Source of the DNA: an uncultured Ramlibacter sp.
GTDB taxonomy: Bacteria; Pseudomonadota; Gammaproteobacteria; Burkholderiales; Burkholderiaceae_C
Length of the DNA stretch: 64,000 bases
Direction of reading: 5' to 3'
Assembly: GCF_936925435.1 (NCBI RefSeq)
Contig: NZ_CAKZHQ010000002.1
Span: 186,001 to 250,000 of the forward strand
In this document: one piece after another, positions 9,121 to 17,420 of the stretch
Numbering within the stretch: position 1 is the stretch's first letter
How the letters are laid out: every line of letters begins with the position of its first letter
Notes under the pieces: generated by a model
Databases searched by the model: none
Seen by the model: the letters and a program-made list of their open reading frames with translations, nothing else
Told to the model about the DNA's origin: nothing
Position numbers and translations under genes: made by a program

Positions 9121-9133
9121 GCCCACGATTATG
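9121..9133 (-). promoter_or_regulatory. Candidate promoter of the helicase gene
   Basis: On the minus strand CATAAT (9133-9128) is followed by CGTGGGC. The same arrangement, TATAAT then CATGGGC, occurs before rpsP and rplS in this window. It predicts a helicase 5' leader of about 165 bases, which otherwise holds no gene. It lies just after the orn stop codon. No convincing -35 was found. Confidence 0.5.
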
Positions 9134-9153
9134 CCACGACTTCGGGTTTTCAC

Positions 9154-9741
9154 CTAATCTTGCAGACGCAGGAAATGCTGCCGGTAGTGCGCCAGCTCGT
9201 CGATCGACTCGTGGACGTCGGCCAGGGCCGTGTGCTTTTGCTGCTTCTTGAAGCTGGCATAGACCTCGGGGCGCCAGCGCTTGGACAGCTCCTTCAAGGT
9301 GCTCACGTCCAGGTTGCGGTAGTGGAAAAAGGCTTCCAGCTTGGGCATGTACTTGACCAGAAAGCGCCGGTCCTGGCTGATGCTGTTGCCGCACATGGGG
9401 GTGGAGTTCTTGGGCGCGTACTTGGCCAGAAAAGCCAGGATCGCCTGCTCAGCCTGGGCCTCGGTGACCGTCGATGCCTTGACCTTGTCGATCAGGCCGC
9501 TGCGGCCGTGCGTGCCCTTGTTCCATGCGTCCATCTTGCCCAGTTGCTCGTCGCTCTGGTGGATCACCAGCACCGGGCCCTCGATGCGCGGCTCCAGGTT
9601 GGGACCGGTGACGATGACGGCGATTTCGATCAGGCGATCGACCTCGGGATCGAGGCCGGTCATCTCGCAGTCCAGCCAGATCAGGTTCTGGTCGCTCTTG
9701 GCGAGGGTGGCAGGGACTGTTTGCGCAATAGGGTCAGGCAT
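9154..9741 (-). CDS. orn: Oligoribonuclease
   Basis: 195 residues, a DEDDh 3'-5' exoribonuclease that degrades 2-5-base RNAs and pGpG in the cytoplasm. The acidic ligands are in [11 protein letters not shown], in the D of [11 protein letters not shown], and in [14 protein letters not shown] with the catalytic His. It is slightly longer than the usual ~181 residues because of a 14-residue N-terminal extension. It sits upstream of the helicase on the same strand, so RNA decay and RNA unwinding genes are neighbours. Confidence 0.95.
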   Translation of the reverse strand: MPDPIAQTVPATLAKSDQNLIWLDCEMTGLDPEVDRLIEIAVIVTGPNLEPRIEGPVLVIHQSDEQLGKMDAWNKGTHGRSGLIDKVKASTVTEAQAEQAILAFLAKYAPKNSTPMCGNSISQDRRFLVKYMPKLEAFFHYRNLDVSTLKELSKRWRPEVYASFKKQQKHTALADVHESIDELAHYRQHFLRLQD

Positions 9742-9776
9742 GCAGCGATTGTCGCCGATGGCCTAAACTTGCCCGC

Positions 9777-11039
9777 ATGAATGCTTCCTACGCGTTGACG
9801 CTGGCCTTCGCCGCTGCCCTTCTGGCCGGGATGGTCGCCAAGTTCTGGCTGGCCACGCGGCAGATCCGCCACGTGGCGCGCCATCGCGGCGCCGTGCCCG
9901 CGCCCTTTGCCGCCACCGTCTCGCTGGCGGCCCATCAGAAGGCAGCCGACTACACCATCAGCAAGGCGCGCTTTGGCCTGCTGGAGATGGCATTGGGCGC
10001 CGCCGTGCTGCTGGCGTGGACCCTGCTGGGCGGGCTGGACGCGCTCAACCGCGCCCTGGTCGGCGCGATCGGCACCGGCATGTGGCAGCAACTGGCCCTG
10101 TTGGCGGCATTTGCTTGCATCGGCGGGCTGCTGGATCTGCCTTTCACGCTCTACCAGACCTTTGTCATCGAGGAGCGCTTCGGCTTCAACAAGATGACGC
10201 TCCAGCTGTGGCTGGCCGACCTGGCCAAATCGACCCTGGTGGGCCTGGCCATTGGAACGCCAATCGCCGCCCTCATCCTGTGGCTGATGGGCGCGGCCGG
10301 CGCGTTGTGGTGGCTGTGGGCCTGGGCCGTGTGGATGGGCTTCAACCTGCTGCTGCTGGTGCTCTATCCCACTTTCATCGCGCCGCTGTTCAACAAGTTC
10401 AAGCCGCTGGACGACGAGAGCCTGAAGGCACGCGTCACGGCCTTGATGCAGCGCTGCGGCTTCGCCGCCAAGGGCCTGTTCGTGATGGACGGGAGCAAGC
10501 GCAGCGCCCATGCCAACGCCTACTTCACCGGCTTCGGCGCCGCCAAGCGCGTGGTGTTCTACGACACCCTGCTGGCCAAGCTCTCGCCCGGCGAGGTCGA
10601 CGCGGTCCTGGCCCACGAGTTGGGCCACTTCAAGCACAAGCACATCATCCAGCGCATCGTGGGCCTGTTCGCCATGAGCCTGGCCGGCTTCGCCCTGCTG
10701 GGCTGGCTGTCGACCCAGGTCTGGTTCTACACGGCGCTGGGCGTGCGCCCCAACCTGAGCGGGCCGAACGACGCCCTGGCCCTGCTGCTGTTCATGCTGA
10801 CCGTGCCGGTGTTCTCCTTCTTCATCTCGCCGCTGTTCGCCCAGCTCTCGCGCAAGCACGAGTTCCAGGCCGACGCCTACGCCGTGGCCCAGACCAGCGG
10901 CGCCGACCTGGGCACAGCCCTGCTCAAGCTCTACGAAGACAACGCCTCCACGCTGACGCCGGACCCGGTCTTCGTCAAGGTTTACTACTCGCACCCACCC
11001 GCTTCGGAACGGTTGGCACGCATGGGAGCCACCGCATGA
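9777..11039 (+). CDS. M48 family metallopeptidase, Ste24/CAAX-protease-like
   Basis: 420 residues, an integral membrane zinc protease. The zinc motif is AHELGHFKHKH (HExxH), with the third ligand Glu in KHEFQADAYA. An N-terminal helix, two to three mid-protein helices and helices after the zinc site match the eukaryotic-like Ste24 architecture (about 420 residues) rather than the shorter HtpX. It probably acts in inner-membrane protein quality control. TAAACT lies 7 bases before the ATG and no ribosome site is seen, suggesting a leaderless start. The 3' end overlaps the pterin dehydratase gene by 4 bases. Confidence 0.9.
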   Translation: MNASYALTLAFAAALLAGMVAKFWLATRQIRHVARHRGAVPAPFAATVSLAAHQKAADYTISKARFGLLEMALGAAVLLAWTLLGGLDALNRALVGAIGTGMWQQLALLAAFACIGGLLDLPFTLYQTFVIEERFGFNKMTLQLWLADLAKSTLVGLAIGTPIAALILWLMGAAGALWWLWAWAVWMGFNLLLLVLYPTFIAPLFNKFKPLDDESLKARVTALMQRCGFAAKGLFVMDGSKRSAHANAYFTGFGAAKRVVFYDTLLAKLSPGEVDAVLAHELGHFKHKHIIQRIVGLFAMSLAGFALLGWLSTQVWFYTALGVRPNLSGPNDALALLLFMLTVPVFSFFISPLFAQLSRKHEFQADAYAVAQTSGADLGTALLKLYEDNASTLTPDPVFVKVYYSHPPASERLARMGATA

Positions 11040-11371
11040 CATCGATGCTGAGCAAGAAAGACTGGTCGCTGCAGCCGCGGCGCGCCCTGTCTCCCACCGA
11101 GATCGTCACGCGGCTGGCGGCGGCCCCGGGCTGGAAGCTCAGTGGCGACGGTGCCGATGTGGCGATCGAAAAGAGCTTTGGCTTTGCCAACTATTACGAG
11201 ACCATCTCCTTCGTCAACGCCCTGGCCTTCATCGCCAACGCGCAGGACCACCACCCCGAGCTGTCGGTCCACTACAGCCGCTGCGTGGTGAGGTTCAACA
11301 CCCACGACGTCAAGGGCCTGTCCGAGACGGATTTCGAATGCGCGTCGCTGGCCGACGCGCTGCTCGCATGA
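11036..11371 (+). CDS. phhB: 4a-hydroxytetrahydrobiopterin dehydratase
   Basis: 111 residues. The PCD/DCoH signature is present: QDHHPELSVHYSRCVVRFNT with the catalytic His pair, then HDVKGLSETDFECA. The enzyme recycles the pterin cofactor of aromatic amino acid hydroxylases, although no phenylalanine hydroxylase gene is in the window. The ATG at 11036 overlaps the protease stop (ATGA), so the pair is translationally coupled. Confidence 0.9.
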   Translation: MTSMLSKKDWSLQPRRALSPTEIVTRLAAAPGWKLSGDGADVAIEKSFGFANYYETISFVNALAFIANAQDHHPELSVHYSRCVVRFNTHDVKGLSETDFECASLADALLA

Positions 11372-11383
11372 GGGCAGTCCGCT

Positions 11384-12310
11384 TTGGCTGAGCGCGCAGC
11401 GCTCGACTCCGGGCTGGTGGTCGCCAGCCACGGTCGCCACGTCGTCGTCGAAACCCCGGAAGGCAAGCGCCTGATCTGCCATCCGCGCGGTAAAAAGAGC
11501 AAGGCGGTGGTGGGCGACCGCGTGCTCTGGCAGGGCTCGCATGACGAGGGCACGGTGGAAAAGGTCGAGCCGCGGCGCAACCTGTTCTACCGCCAGGACG
11601 AGATCCGTACCAAGTCCTTCGCCGCCAACCTGGACCAGGTGCTGATCCTGGTGGCCGCCGAACCCGAGTTTTCCGAGCACCAGTTGTCGCGCGCCCTGAT
11701 CGCCGCCGAGGCCGAGCGCATCTCGCCGCTGATCGCGCTGAACAAGAGCGACCTGGTCGAGCCTTTCGAGAAGGCCTGGTCGCGCCTGCTGCCTTACCAG
11801 CGCATGGGCTACGGCGTGCTGCCGCTGTCGCTGCGGCTGTCCAAGGAGGTCGACCGCGAGGCCCTGCTCAAGCACCTGCAGGGCAAGACAACCCTGGTGC
11901 TGGGGCCCTCGGGCGCCGGCAAGAGCACCTTGATCAACCTGCTGGTACCCGGCGCCCTGGCCGAGACCAACGAGATCTCGCAGGCCCTCAATTCAGGCAA
12001 GCACACAACCACCAGCACCACCTGGTACTGGGTGGATGCGGCTACGCGCACGACGGCGCTGATCGACTCGCCCGGCTTCCAGGAGTTCGGCCTGAACCAC
12101 ATCGAGCCGGCGCGGCTGGCCGACTGCATGCCCGACCTGCGACCCCACCTGGGCCACTGCAAGTTCTACAACTGCACGCACCTGCATGAGCCGGGCTGCA
12201 GCGTCATTGCGGCGATCGATTCGGTCTCCAGCCCCGATCCAGTGGGCGCAAGGCGCTACAAAATTTATAGCGAGCTGTTCGCCGAACTGTCGCAGCCGCA
12301 ACGGTATTAA
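11384..12310 (+). CDS. rsgA: Ribosome small subunit-dependent GTPase A
   Basis: 308 residues. It is a circularly permuted GTPase: an OB fold first (about 1-75), then G4 (NKSD), G1 (GPSGAGKST), G3 (DSPG), and a C-terminal zinc knuckle (HCKFYNCTHLHEPGC). It checks the 30S decoding centre late in assembly. The start is probably TTG at 11384 with AGGG about 10 bases upstream, because the residues before GLVVASHGRH are conserved in relatives and no in-frame ATG precedes them. The stop overlaps the stop of the convergent cobD-like gene. Confidence 0.93.
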   Translation: MAERAALDSGLVVASHGRHVVVETPEGKRLICHPRGKKSKAVVGDRVLWQGSHDEGTVEKVEPRRNLFYRQDEIRTKSFAANLDQVLILVAAEPEFSEHQLSRALIAAEAERISPLIALNKSDLVEPFEKAWSRLLPYQRMGYGVLPLSLRLSKEVDREALLKHLQGKTTLVLGPSGAGKSTLINLLVPGALAETNEISQALNSGKHTTTSTTWYWVDAATRTTALIDSPGFQEFGLNHIEPARLADCMPDLRPHLGHCKFYNCTHLHEPGCSVIAAIDSVSSPDPVGARRYKIYSELFAELSQPQRY

Positions 12311-13305
12311 CCGAGCAGGCGGGCCAGCGTCAGCAGGGCCAGCAGCACCATCCACAAGACGACCGAGCGCCAGACCAGGCCGACCACGCTGCGCAGGTGG
12401 CCGACCTCGGCCTCGCGGCCCGGCGTGCTCTCCGTGTCTTGCATGGGCTCGGTCGCCACGCCGGCAGCGCGAAAGCTTTGCGAGCTGTTCGGTGCGAAGG
12501 CTGAACGCAGGGCCTCGCCGCCCAGGCGCACGTCGATCGCCCCGGAGGTGGCGGCCAGGATCACGCCGTCGTTGTCGTTGGGAAAGCGCTGGGCATGGTT
12601 GCGCCAGCGGTCGATCGCGTCCTCGAAGCTGCCGACCACGGCAAAGGCCAGGGCCGTCAGGCGCGCCGGCAGCCAGTCAACCCACGCCCAGGCACGCGCC
12701 GCGGCCGTTTGCAGCGCCGCGCTGGCCGGCTGGATCTGCACCCGGGCGCGGTGCCGCCAGTAGCGCGAGACGAACTCGCCCATGCGGTAGAAGACGGCGC
12801 CGGCGGGGCCCAGGCCCAGCGCGGCGAGCACCGAGAACCAGGCCAGCACGCCGAACACATGGCGGTGCGCCGCCAGCACCGAATACTCGATGACATGGCG
12901 CACGATCTCGCTACGCGGCAGCTCGCTGGCGTCGACCTGCTGCCATTGCGCCAACAGCTCCCGCGCGCGATCTTCGTCGCCCGCGTCCAGGGCGTCGCGG
13001 ATGTCGGTGAAGTAGTGGCTGAACTGACGGAAGCCCAGGGTGACATAGAGCACGGCCACGCTCCAGAGCACGGCGAACGGCCAGCCTATGGTCAGGGTCA
13101 GGCTCCAATGCACGCCCACGGCCAGCAGGGCCGGGAACACCGTGGCCAGGCTCCAGGCGATCCAGCCGTGCTGCGGCTTGCCGGCGTCGAAATTGCTGCT
13201 GACCCAGCGCGCCCAGCTGCGCAGGCCGCTGTGAACGGGGTTCTGGCGCGCCAGCGGCCGCACCTGCTCGAGCAGCAGAGCAAACAGGATGGCGAAGAAG
13301 CTCAT
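12307..13305 (-). CDS. CobD/CbiB family membrane protein
   Basis: 332 residues with hydrophobic segments near residues 5-20, 45-90, 155-175 and 310-330. The pattern of LLEQ near the N-terminus and YRMGEF in the middle matches CobD/CbiB-like proteins annotated in betaproteobacteria. True CobD makes adenosylcobinamide phosphate, but this gene is not in a cobalamin cluster and an AmpE-like envelope role is equally possible. It is convergent with rsgA. Confidence 0.75.
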   Translation of the reverse strand: MSFFAILFALLLEQVRPLARQNPVHSGLRSWARWVSSNFDAGKPQHGWIAWSLATVFPALLAVGVHWSLTLTIGWPFAVLWSVAVLYVTLGFRQFSHYFTDIRDALDAGDEDRARELLAQWQQVDASELPRSEIVRHVIEYSVLAAHRHVFGVLAWFSVLAALGLGPAGAVFYRMGEFVSRYWRHRARVQIQPASAALQTAAARAWAWVDWLPARLTALAFAVVGSFEDAIDRWRNHAQRFPNDNDGVILAATSGAIDVRLGGEALRSAFAPNSSQSFRAAGVATEPMQDTESTPGREAEVGHLRSVVGLVWRSVVLWMVLLALLTLARLLG

Positions 13306-13341
13306 GCCGGCAATGATAGCGGCCGTGTCATGGGCCGCGGT

Positions 13342-14049
13342 TTACGCGCTGAGGAATCTGTAGAGATTGCGCAGCATGGCCGCTGTCGCACCCCAGATGA
13401 AGCGCTCGGTCGTGCCCTCCATGTAGGGCATGGACAGCCACTCGCGTGCCACGCCGCCGATCATGATGCTGTGGTGCCGGTGGTGGGCGGGGTTGACCAG
13501 GAACTGCAGCGGCACCTCGAAGGCATCCGTCACCTCGTAGGGGTTGAGCGTGAGCCGGTGGCCCGGCTGCACCAGGGCGACCACCGGCGTGATGATGAAG
13601 CGCGTCCCGGTGATGTAGGTTGGCAGGCGGCCGATCAACTCGATCTGATCGCGCTCCAGGCCTATCTCCTCGTGCGCTTCGCGCAGCGCCGTGTGGTTGG
13701 CATCGGCGTCGGTCTCGTCCTGCTTGCCGCCCGGGAAGGCGACCTGGCCGGAATGCGTGGACAGGTGGGTGCTGCGTTCGGTAAAGATCACCGTCGGCTG
13801 CTCGCGCATCACCACAGCGATCAGCACCGAGGCGCGGGCCGGCTCGCGGTCCATGAACTTGCGCTCAGCCCAGATCTCGGGCGACCACACCGGCGGTGCG
13901 GCAAAGCGTTGGCGCAGCGCATCTGCTTGCAGCAACGCCGGAGCAACCGCCGGCAGATGTCCATCGATCCCCACCACCGGCACCGTGCGGGGATCGAAAT
14001 TGGGCAGCTTGGACAGCGCGGTGTCGGCGGGAACGTCGGCGTGGGACAT
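13342..14049 (-). CDS. NUDIX hydrolase, CoA pyrophosphatase-like
   Basis: 235 residues from the MSHADV start. The NUDIX box is intact (GGKQDETDADANHTALREAH, then EEIGLE), preceded by the RSTHLSTHSGQVAFPGG element typical of NudL/CoA diphosphatases, which cut CoA to 4'-phosphopantetheine and 3',5'-ADP. A start 33 bases upstream (14082) is in frame but lies inside the rplS terminator, so I prefer 14049. It follows the ribosomal operon on the same strand; either some transcripts read through the terminator or a promoter lies very close to the start. Confidence 0.85.
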   Translation of the reverse strand: MSHADVPADTALSKLPNFDPRTVPVVGIDGHLPAVAPALLQADALRQRFAAPPVWSPEIWAERKFMDREPARASVLIAVVMREQPTVIFTERSTHLSTHSGQVAFPGGKQDETDADANHTALREAHEEIGLERDQIELIGRLPTYITGTRFIITPVVALVQPGHRLTLNPYEVTDAFEVPLQFLVNPAHHRHHSIMIGGVAREWLSMPYMEGTTERFIWGATAAMLRNLYRFLSA

Positions 14050-14063
14050 GTGGCTTGGGAATG

Positions 14064-14099
14064 AAAAAGCCGCCACGGGCACGGGGCCGGTGGCGGCTT
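14064..14099 (-). terminator. Terminator of the rpsP-rimM-trmD-rplS operon
   Basis: A 10-bp GC-rich stem, AAGCCGCCAC at 14067-14076 with GTGGCGGCTT at 14090-14099, runs into TTTTT on the minus strand, 26 bases after the rplS stop. Confidence 0.9.
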
Positions 14100-14124
14100 G
14101 CTCTGGCGAAGCGGCTGCTGCTTT

Positions 14125-14496
14125 TTAAGCGGCAGCGGCCTTGCTGGGCAGCTTTTCCTTGATGCGGGCCGACTTGCCGCTGCGGTCACGCAGGTAGTAC
14201 AGCTTGGCACGGCGCACATCGCCGCGGCGCTTGACTTCGATGGCGGCGATCAGCGGGCTGTAGGTCTGGAAGGTGCGTTCCACGCCTTCGCCGCTGGAGA
14301 TCTTGCGCACCGTGAAGCCGCTGTTCAGGCCACGGTTGCGCTTGGCGATCACGACGCCTTCGTAGGCCTGCACGCGCTTACGCGTGCCTTCAACCACGTT
14401 GACGCTGACGATGACGGTGTCGCCGGGGGCGAACACGGGGATTTTCTTGCCGAGGCGGGCAATTTCTTCCTGCTCAAGGGTTTCGATCAGATTCAT
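14125..14496 (-). CDS. rplS: 50S ribosomal protein L19
   Basis: 123 residues. It begins [13 protein letters not shown] and contains the conserved [20 protein letters not shown] and [11 protein letters not shown] segments. L19 sits at the 30S-50S interface. It is the last gene of the rpsP-rimM-trmD-rplS operon, but a strong -10 and a 120-base hairpin-bearing leader precede it, so it probably also has its own promoter. The ribosome site is AGGAAA. Confidence 0.98.
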   Translation of the reverse strand: MNLIETLEQEEIARLGKKIPVFAPGDTVIVSVNVVEGTRKRVQAYEGVVIAKRNRGLNSGFTVRKISSGEGVERTFQTYSPLIAAIEVKRRGDVRRAKLYYLRDRSGKSARIKEKLPSKAAAA

Positions 14497-14537
14497 GGTG
14501 TTTCCTAGTGATCGTGCGTGCAGTTTTGTTAAGGATA

Positions 14538-14557
14538 GGCAGCCTGGTCGGGCTGCC
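14538..14557 (-). promoter_or_regulatory. Hairpin in the rplS leader
   Basis: A perfect 7-bp stem, GGCAGCC with GGCTGCC around a 6-base loop, lies in the 138-base gap between trmD and rplS, about 40 bases upstream of the rplS start. No T run follows on the minus strand, so it is not a simple terminator. It could be an autoregulatory protein-binding hairpin or a processing site. Confidence 0.5.
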
Positions 14558-14622
14558 TTTGGATATTTCGGCTTCCTTTTCAGGTCACCTGGAATGCCGC
14601 AGAGGATCGGGGTAAGCCCATG

Positions 14623-14652
14623 ATTATAAACAATTTATTGGCCTTTGGCCAA
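14623..14652 (-). promoter_or_regulatory. Internal promoter for rplS
   Basis: Minus strand: TTGGCC (14652-14647), an 18-base spacer, then consensus TATAAT (14628-14623) followed by CATGGGCTT. The -35 lies inside the end of trmD. It lets L19 be made in excess over RimM and TrmD, which are needed in small amounts. Confidence 0.65.
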
Positions 14653-15381
14653 AAATGCCTCGTCGGCCTTGTTCAGACGGCCCGCCGCCCGCGCTGCCTC
14701 GATCAGCTCGGGCCGCTGGCTGGCGGTGATTTCCAGGCGCCGGTCGCGGCGCCAGCGCTCGACCTGGGCATGGTGGCCGGACAGCAATTCGGCCGGCGCC
14801 GACCGGCCCTGCCACTGCTCCGGCCGGGTGTAGTGCGGGCAGTCCAGCAGCCCGTCCAGAGCCGGGTTGAAGCTGTCCAGCTGGTGGCTGCCCTCGTCGT
14901 TCAGGACACCCGGTTGCAGGCGGGCCACTGCATCGAGCAGCGCCATGGCGGCGATTTCCCCGCCCGACAACACGAAGTCGCCCAGGCTGATCTGCAAGTC
15001 CACATGGGCGTCGATGAAGCGCTGGTCGATGCCCTCGTAGCGCCCGCACACGAGCACGGCGCCAGCGCTGGCCGACCAGGCTTCCACCCCTGCATGGTCC
15101 AGCTTCTGGCCCACCGGGGAAAACAGCACGACCGGGGCGCTGTCCTGGCGCTCGGAGCGGATCGCCGCCAGGCAGCGCGCCAGGGGCTCGGCCATCATCA
15201 CCATGCCGGGGCCGCCGCCGAAAGGCCGGTCGTCGACGCGGCGGTAGTTGCCCTCGGCAAAGTCGCGCGGGCTCCACAGGCGCACGTCGACCAGCTTGCC
15301 CTCGTAGGCACGCCGCGTCACGCCGCTTTCGAGAAAGGGCGCGAAGAGCTCGGGGAACAGGGTGATGAGGTCGAAGCGCAT
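14635..15381 (-). CDS. trmD: tRNA (guanine-N1)-methyltransferase
   Basis: 248 residues, a SPOUT-class enzyme that methylates G37 of tRNAs reading CNN codons, preventing +1 frameshifting. It begins MRFDLITLFPELF and has the trefoil-knot AdoMet site (VLSGGEIAAMALLDAVARL), the GGGPGMVM segment, and the catalytic Asp region YTRPEQW. It lies 12 bases after rimM in the conserved operon. Confidence 0.97.
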   Translation of the reverse strand: MRFDLITLFPELFAPFLESGVTRRAYEGKLVDVRLWSPRDFAEGNYRRVDDRPFGGGPGMVMMAEPLARCLAAIRSERQDSAPVVLFSPVGQKLDHAGVEAWSASAGAVLVCGRYEGIDQRFIDAHVDLQISLGDFVLSGGEIAAMALLDAVARLQPGVLNDEGSHQLDSFNPALDGLLDCPHYTRPEQWQGRSAPAELLSGHHAQVERWRRDRRLEITASQRPELIEAARAAGRLNKADEAFLAKGQ

Positions 15382-15393
15382 GCGGCCCCGTCC

Positions 15394-15957
15394 TCAGTAG
15401 TCGGCCTGCCAGTCGACCGTGATGCGCTTGTCGGCCAGGCTCACGCTGTCGACAAAGGCCGAGACGAAGGGAATCATGCGTTCCTGGGGCTTGCCGTCGG
15501 CCTCGAACTCCAGCACCAGCACGGTCTGCGGGCCGGTGGACAGCAGCTCGCGCACCTGGCCCAGGGCCTGGCCTTCGCGGTTGACCACCTGCAGGCCGAT
15601 CAGGTCGACCCAGTAGTACTCATCCTGGGCGGCGGTGGGGAAGCTGGAGCGGGGCACGAAGATGCGGGCGCCGCGCAGCGCCTCGGCGGCGTCGCGGTCG
15701 TCCACTTCCTGGGCGCTGGCGACGATGGAGCCGGAATGGTCCTTGGTCTCGCGCACGCGCAGCAATGCCGTGCCGGAAAAGGTTTTCGCACCTCTTTCGG
15801 ACGGCTGCAGGTACCAGCGCTTGGAAGAAAACAGCGCCTCGGGATCGGCGCTGTGGGGCAGGACCTTGAACCAGCCCTTGACGCCCCAGGCATCGGCGAT
15901 GCGGCCGACTTCGATGGCGTCCGCGGGCAATTCCGCGGCTTCGAGGCCGGTGATCAC
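15394..15957 (-). CDS. rimM: Ribosome maturation factor RimM
   Basis: 187 residues. The N-terminal domain contains VGRIADAWGVKGWFKV, and the PRC-barrel-like C-terminal half carries YYWVDLIGLQVVN and IPFVSAFVDSV. It binds S19 and assists 30S head assembly. It begins 8 bases after the rpsP stop. Spacing and order match the canonical operon. Confidence 0.95.
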   Translation of the reverse strand: MITGLEAAELPADAIEVGRIADAWGVKGWFKVLPHSADPEALFSSKRWYLQPSERGAKTFSGTALLRVRETKDHSGSIVASAQEVDDRDAAEALRGARIFVPRSSFPTAAQDEYYWVDLIGLQVVNREGQALGQVRELLSTGPQTVLVLEFEADGKPQERMIPFVSAFVDSVSLADKRITVDWQADY

Positions 15958-15965
15958 CGCGCTGT

Positions 15966-16217
15966 TTAAGCGGCCTTGACGGCTGCTTGCTTGATCAGGC
16001 GTTCCACCGTGGGGGAAGCCTGGGCGCCAACACCGCGCCAGTAGGTCAGACGGTCCTGGGCGATGCGCAGGCCTTCTTCGCCGCCGCGGGCGATCGGGTT
16101 GTAAAAACCGATGCGCTCGATGAAGCGGCCATCACGACGGGTGCGCTTGTCGGCAATGACAATGTTGAAGAACGGGCGAGCCTTGGAGCCGCCGCGAGAA
16201 AGTCGAATGACGACCAT
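15966..16217 (-). CDS. rpsP: 30S ribosomal protein S16
   Basis: 83 residues beginning [20 protein letters not shown], then the [15 protein letters not shown] segment characteristic of S16. First gene of the rpsP-rimM-trmD-rplS operon, with a leader of about 90-100 bases behind a consensus -10. Confidence 0.98.
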   Translation of the reverse strand: MVVIRLSRGGSKARPFFNIVIADKRTRRDGRFIERIGFYNPIARGGEEGLRIAQDRLTYWRGVGAQASPTVERLIKQAAVKAA

Positions 16218-16308
16218 GATTTATCCTTGGGTGGAGGGGAAGATGTTTCCCCCATTTCTCACAGCGTTGAGACACGCGACATGGCCACCCGGCCAGCGAC
16301 ACGCTGAG

Positions 16309-16323
16309 AAGCCCATGATTATA
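16309..16323 (-). promoter_or_regulatory. Promoter -10 of the rpsP operon
   Basis: Minus-strand TATAAT (16323-16318) is followed by CATGGGCTT, the same 15-base block found before rplS. The overlapping plus-strand sequence leads into the acetyltransferase gene at 16339, so the two genes diverge here. Confidence 0.65.
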
Positions 16324-16338
16324 GCCTTTCCTGCCGCC

Positions 16339-16875
16339 ATGACCACCATCCGCTCCAGCACCGACGCCGACCTGCCCGCCATCACCGCGATTTACAGCCA
16401 CCACGTGCTCCATGGCACCGGCACATTCGAGACCACTCCGCCCAATGAGGTCGACATGGCAGCGCGCCGAGCCGACGTGCTGGCAAAGGGCCTGCCCTAC
16501 CTGGTCGTCGAGGACGGCGGCCAACTGCTGGGCTTTGCCTACTGCCAGTGGTTCAAGCCGCGGCCGGCCTACCGGTTTTCCGCCGAAGACTCGATCTACA
16601 TGCACCCCGATGCCCGCAGCCGCGGACTGGGCCGCGAACTCCTCACGGCCCTGGCGGCAGCCGCCGAAGCCGCCGGCGTGCGCAAGCTGATCGCGGTGAT
16701 CGGCGACTCGGCCAACGCCGGCTCGATCGGCGTGCACCGCAGCCTGGGCTTCCACCATGTCGGCGTGTTCAAGTCCTGCGGCTGGAAGTTCGGCCAGTGG
16801 CTGGACATCGTGTTGATGGAAAAATCCCTGGGCGAAGGCGACACCACGGCGCCGGAGCCGGCGGGCGCGTCATGA
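16339..16875 (+). CDS. GNAT family N-acetyltransferase, phosphinothricin-acetyltransferase-like
   Basis: 178 residues. It shows the Pat/Bar/MddA features: AIYSHHVLHGTGTFET at the N-terminus, SIYMHPDARSRGLGRELL (acetyl-CoA loop, motif A) and GFHHVGVFKSCGWKFGQW near the end. Such enzymes acetylate phosphinothricin, methionine sulfoximine or related amino acids with acetyl-CoA. The start may instead be ATG 16315, eight codons upstream; neither has a strong ribosome site. The stop overlaps the next start (ATGA). Confidence 0.85.
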   Translation: MTTIRSSTDADLPAITAIYSHHVLHGTGTFETTPPNEVDMAARRADVLAKGLPYLVVEDGGQLLGFAYCQWFKPRPAYRFSAEDSIYMHPDARSRGLGRELLTALAAAAEAAGVRKLIAVIGDSANAGSIGVHRSLGFHHVGVFKSCGWKFGQWLDIVLMEKSLGEGDTTAPEPAGAS

Positions 16876-17321
16876 AGAAAAACAAGACCCTGACCGCCTG
16901 GCTGGCCTTTCTGGGCGGCACGCTGGGCCTGCACCGGTTCTACCTGCGCGGCCTGGGCGACACGCTGGGCTGGGCCCTGCCAATCCCGACGGCGCTGGGC
17001 CTGTACGGCATCCAGCGGGTCCAGCAGTTCGGCCTGGACGACCAATGGAGCTGGGTGCTGATCCCCTGCCTGGGCTTTAGCTTCGCCGGCTGTGCGCTGA
17101 CGGCCATCGTCTACGGCCTGATGACGCGCGAGAAGTGGAACGCCAAATTCAACCCGGATCAGCCCGAGGATGCAGCGGCTGGCGCCACCAGTTGGTTCAC
17201 CATCGCCGCCATCGTGCTGTCGCTGCTGGTGGGCACCACCGTGCTGATGGCCAGCATCGTCTTCAGCTTCCAGCGCTACTTCGAGTACCAGGTCGAGGAG
17301 GGCCGCAAGATCTCGCAATAG
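16872..17321 (+). CDS. TM2-domain-like small membrane protein
   Basis: 149 residues. The N-terminal AFLGGTLGLHRFYLRGLGD is a TM2-type helix-turn motif; further hydrophobic segments lie near 60-85 and 105-130. There is no enzymatic motif and the function is unknown. It overlaps the acetyltransferase gene by 4 bases and is co-translated with it. Confidence 0.75.
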   Translation: MKKNKTLTAWLAFLGGTLGLHRFYLRGLGDTLGWALPIPTALGLYGIQRVQQFGLDDQWSWVLIPCLGFSFAGCALTAIVYGLMTREKWNAKFNPDQPEDAAAGATSWFTIAAIVLSLLVGTTVLMASIVFSFQRYFEYQVEEGRKISQ

Positions 17322-17350
17322 ACAGCGGTTACCGCATGGTTCCATGCAAG

Positions 17351-17387
17351 GCCGGCATTTCCTGCCGGCACACGACCGCGCTAGAGT
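17351..17387 (+). promoter_or_regulatory. Inverted repeat and -10 upstream of an acetyltransferase
   Basis: GCCGGCA (17351-17357) and TGCCGGC (17363-17369) form a perfect 7-bp inverted repeat; a -10-like TAGAGT follows at 17382-17387. No T run follows, so it may be an operator or a weak hairpin at the end of the preceding transcript. Confidence 0.35.
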
Positions 17388-17420
17388 GGGCTGTCCATCA
17401 TTCCTGTCGAGGAAAACACC

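Noticed and set aside
7019..9157. 712-codon plus-strand frame opposite the helicase gene
   Set aside because: It is antisense to an unmistakable DEAD-box protein and has no recognisable domain.
12258..12295. TATAGC-containing segment near the rsgA stop resembling the dispersed repeat
   Set aside because: It encodes the ordinary RsgA C-terminus (RRYKIYSEL) and lacks the ACAGGC half.
12595..14064. 489-codon plus-strand frame opposite the CobD-like and NUDIX genes
   Set aside because: Composition is Arg/Gln/His-rich shadow coding; the minus-strand genes have clear family motifs.
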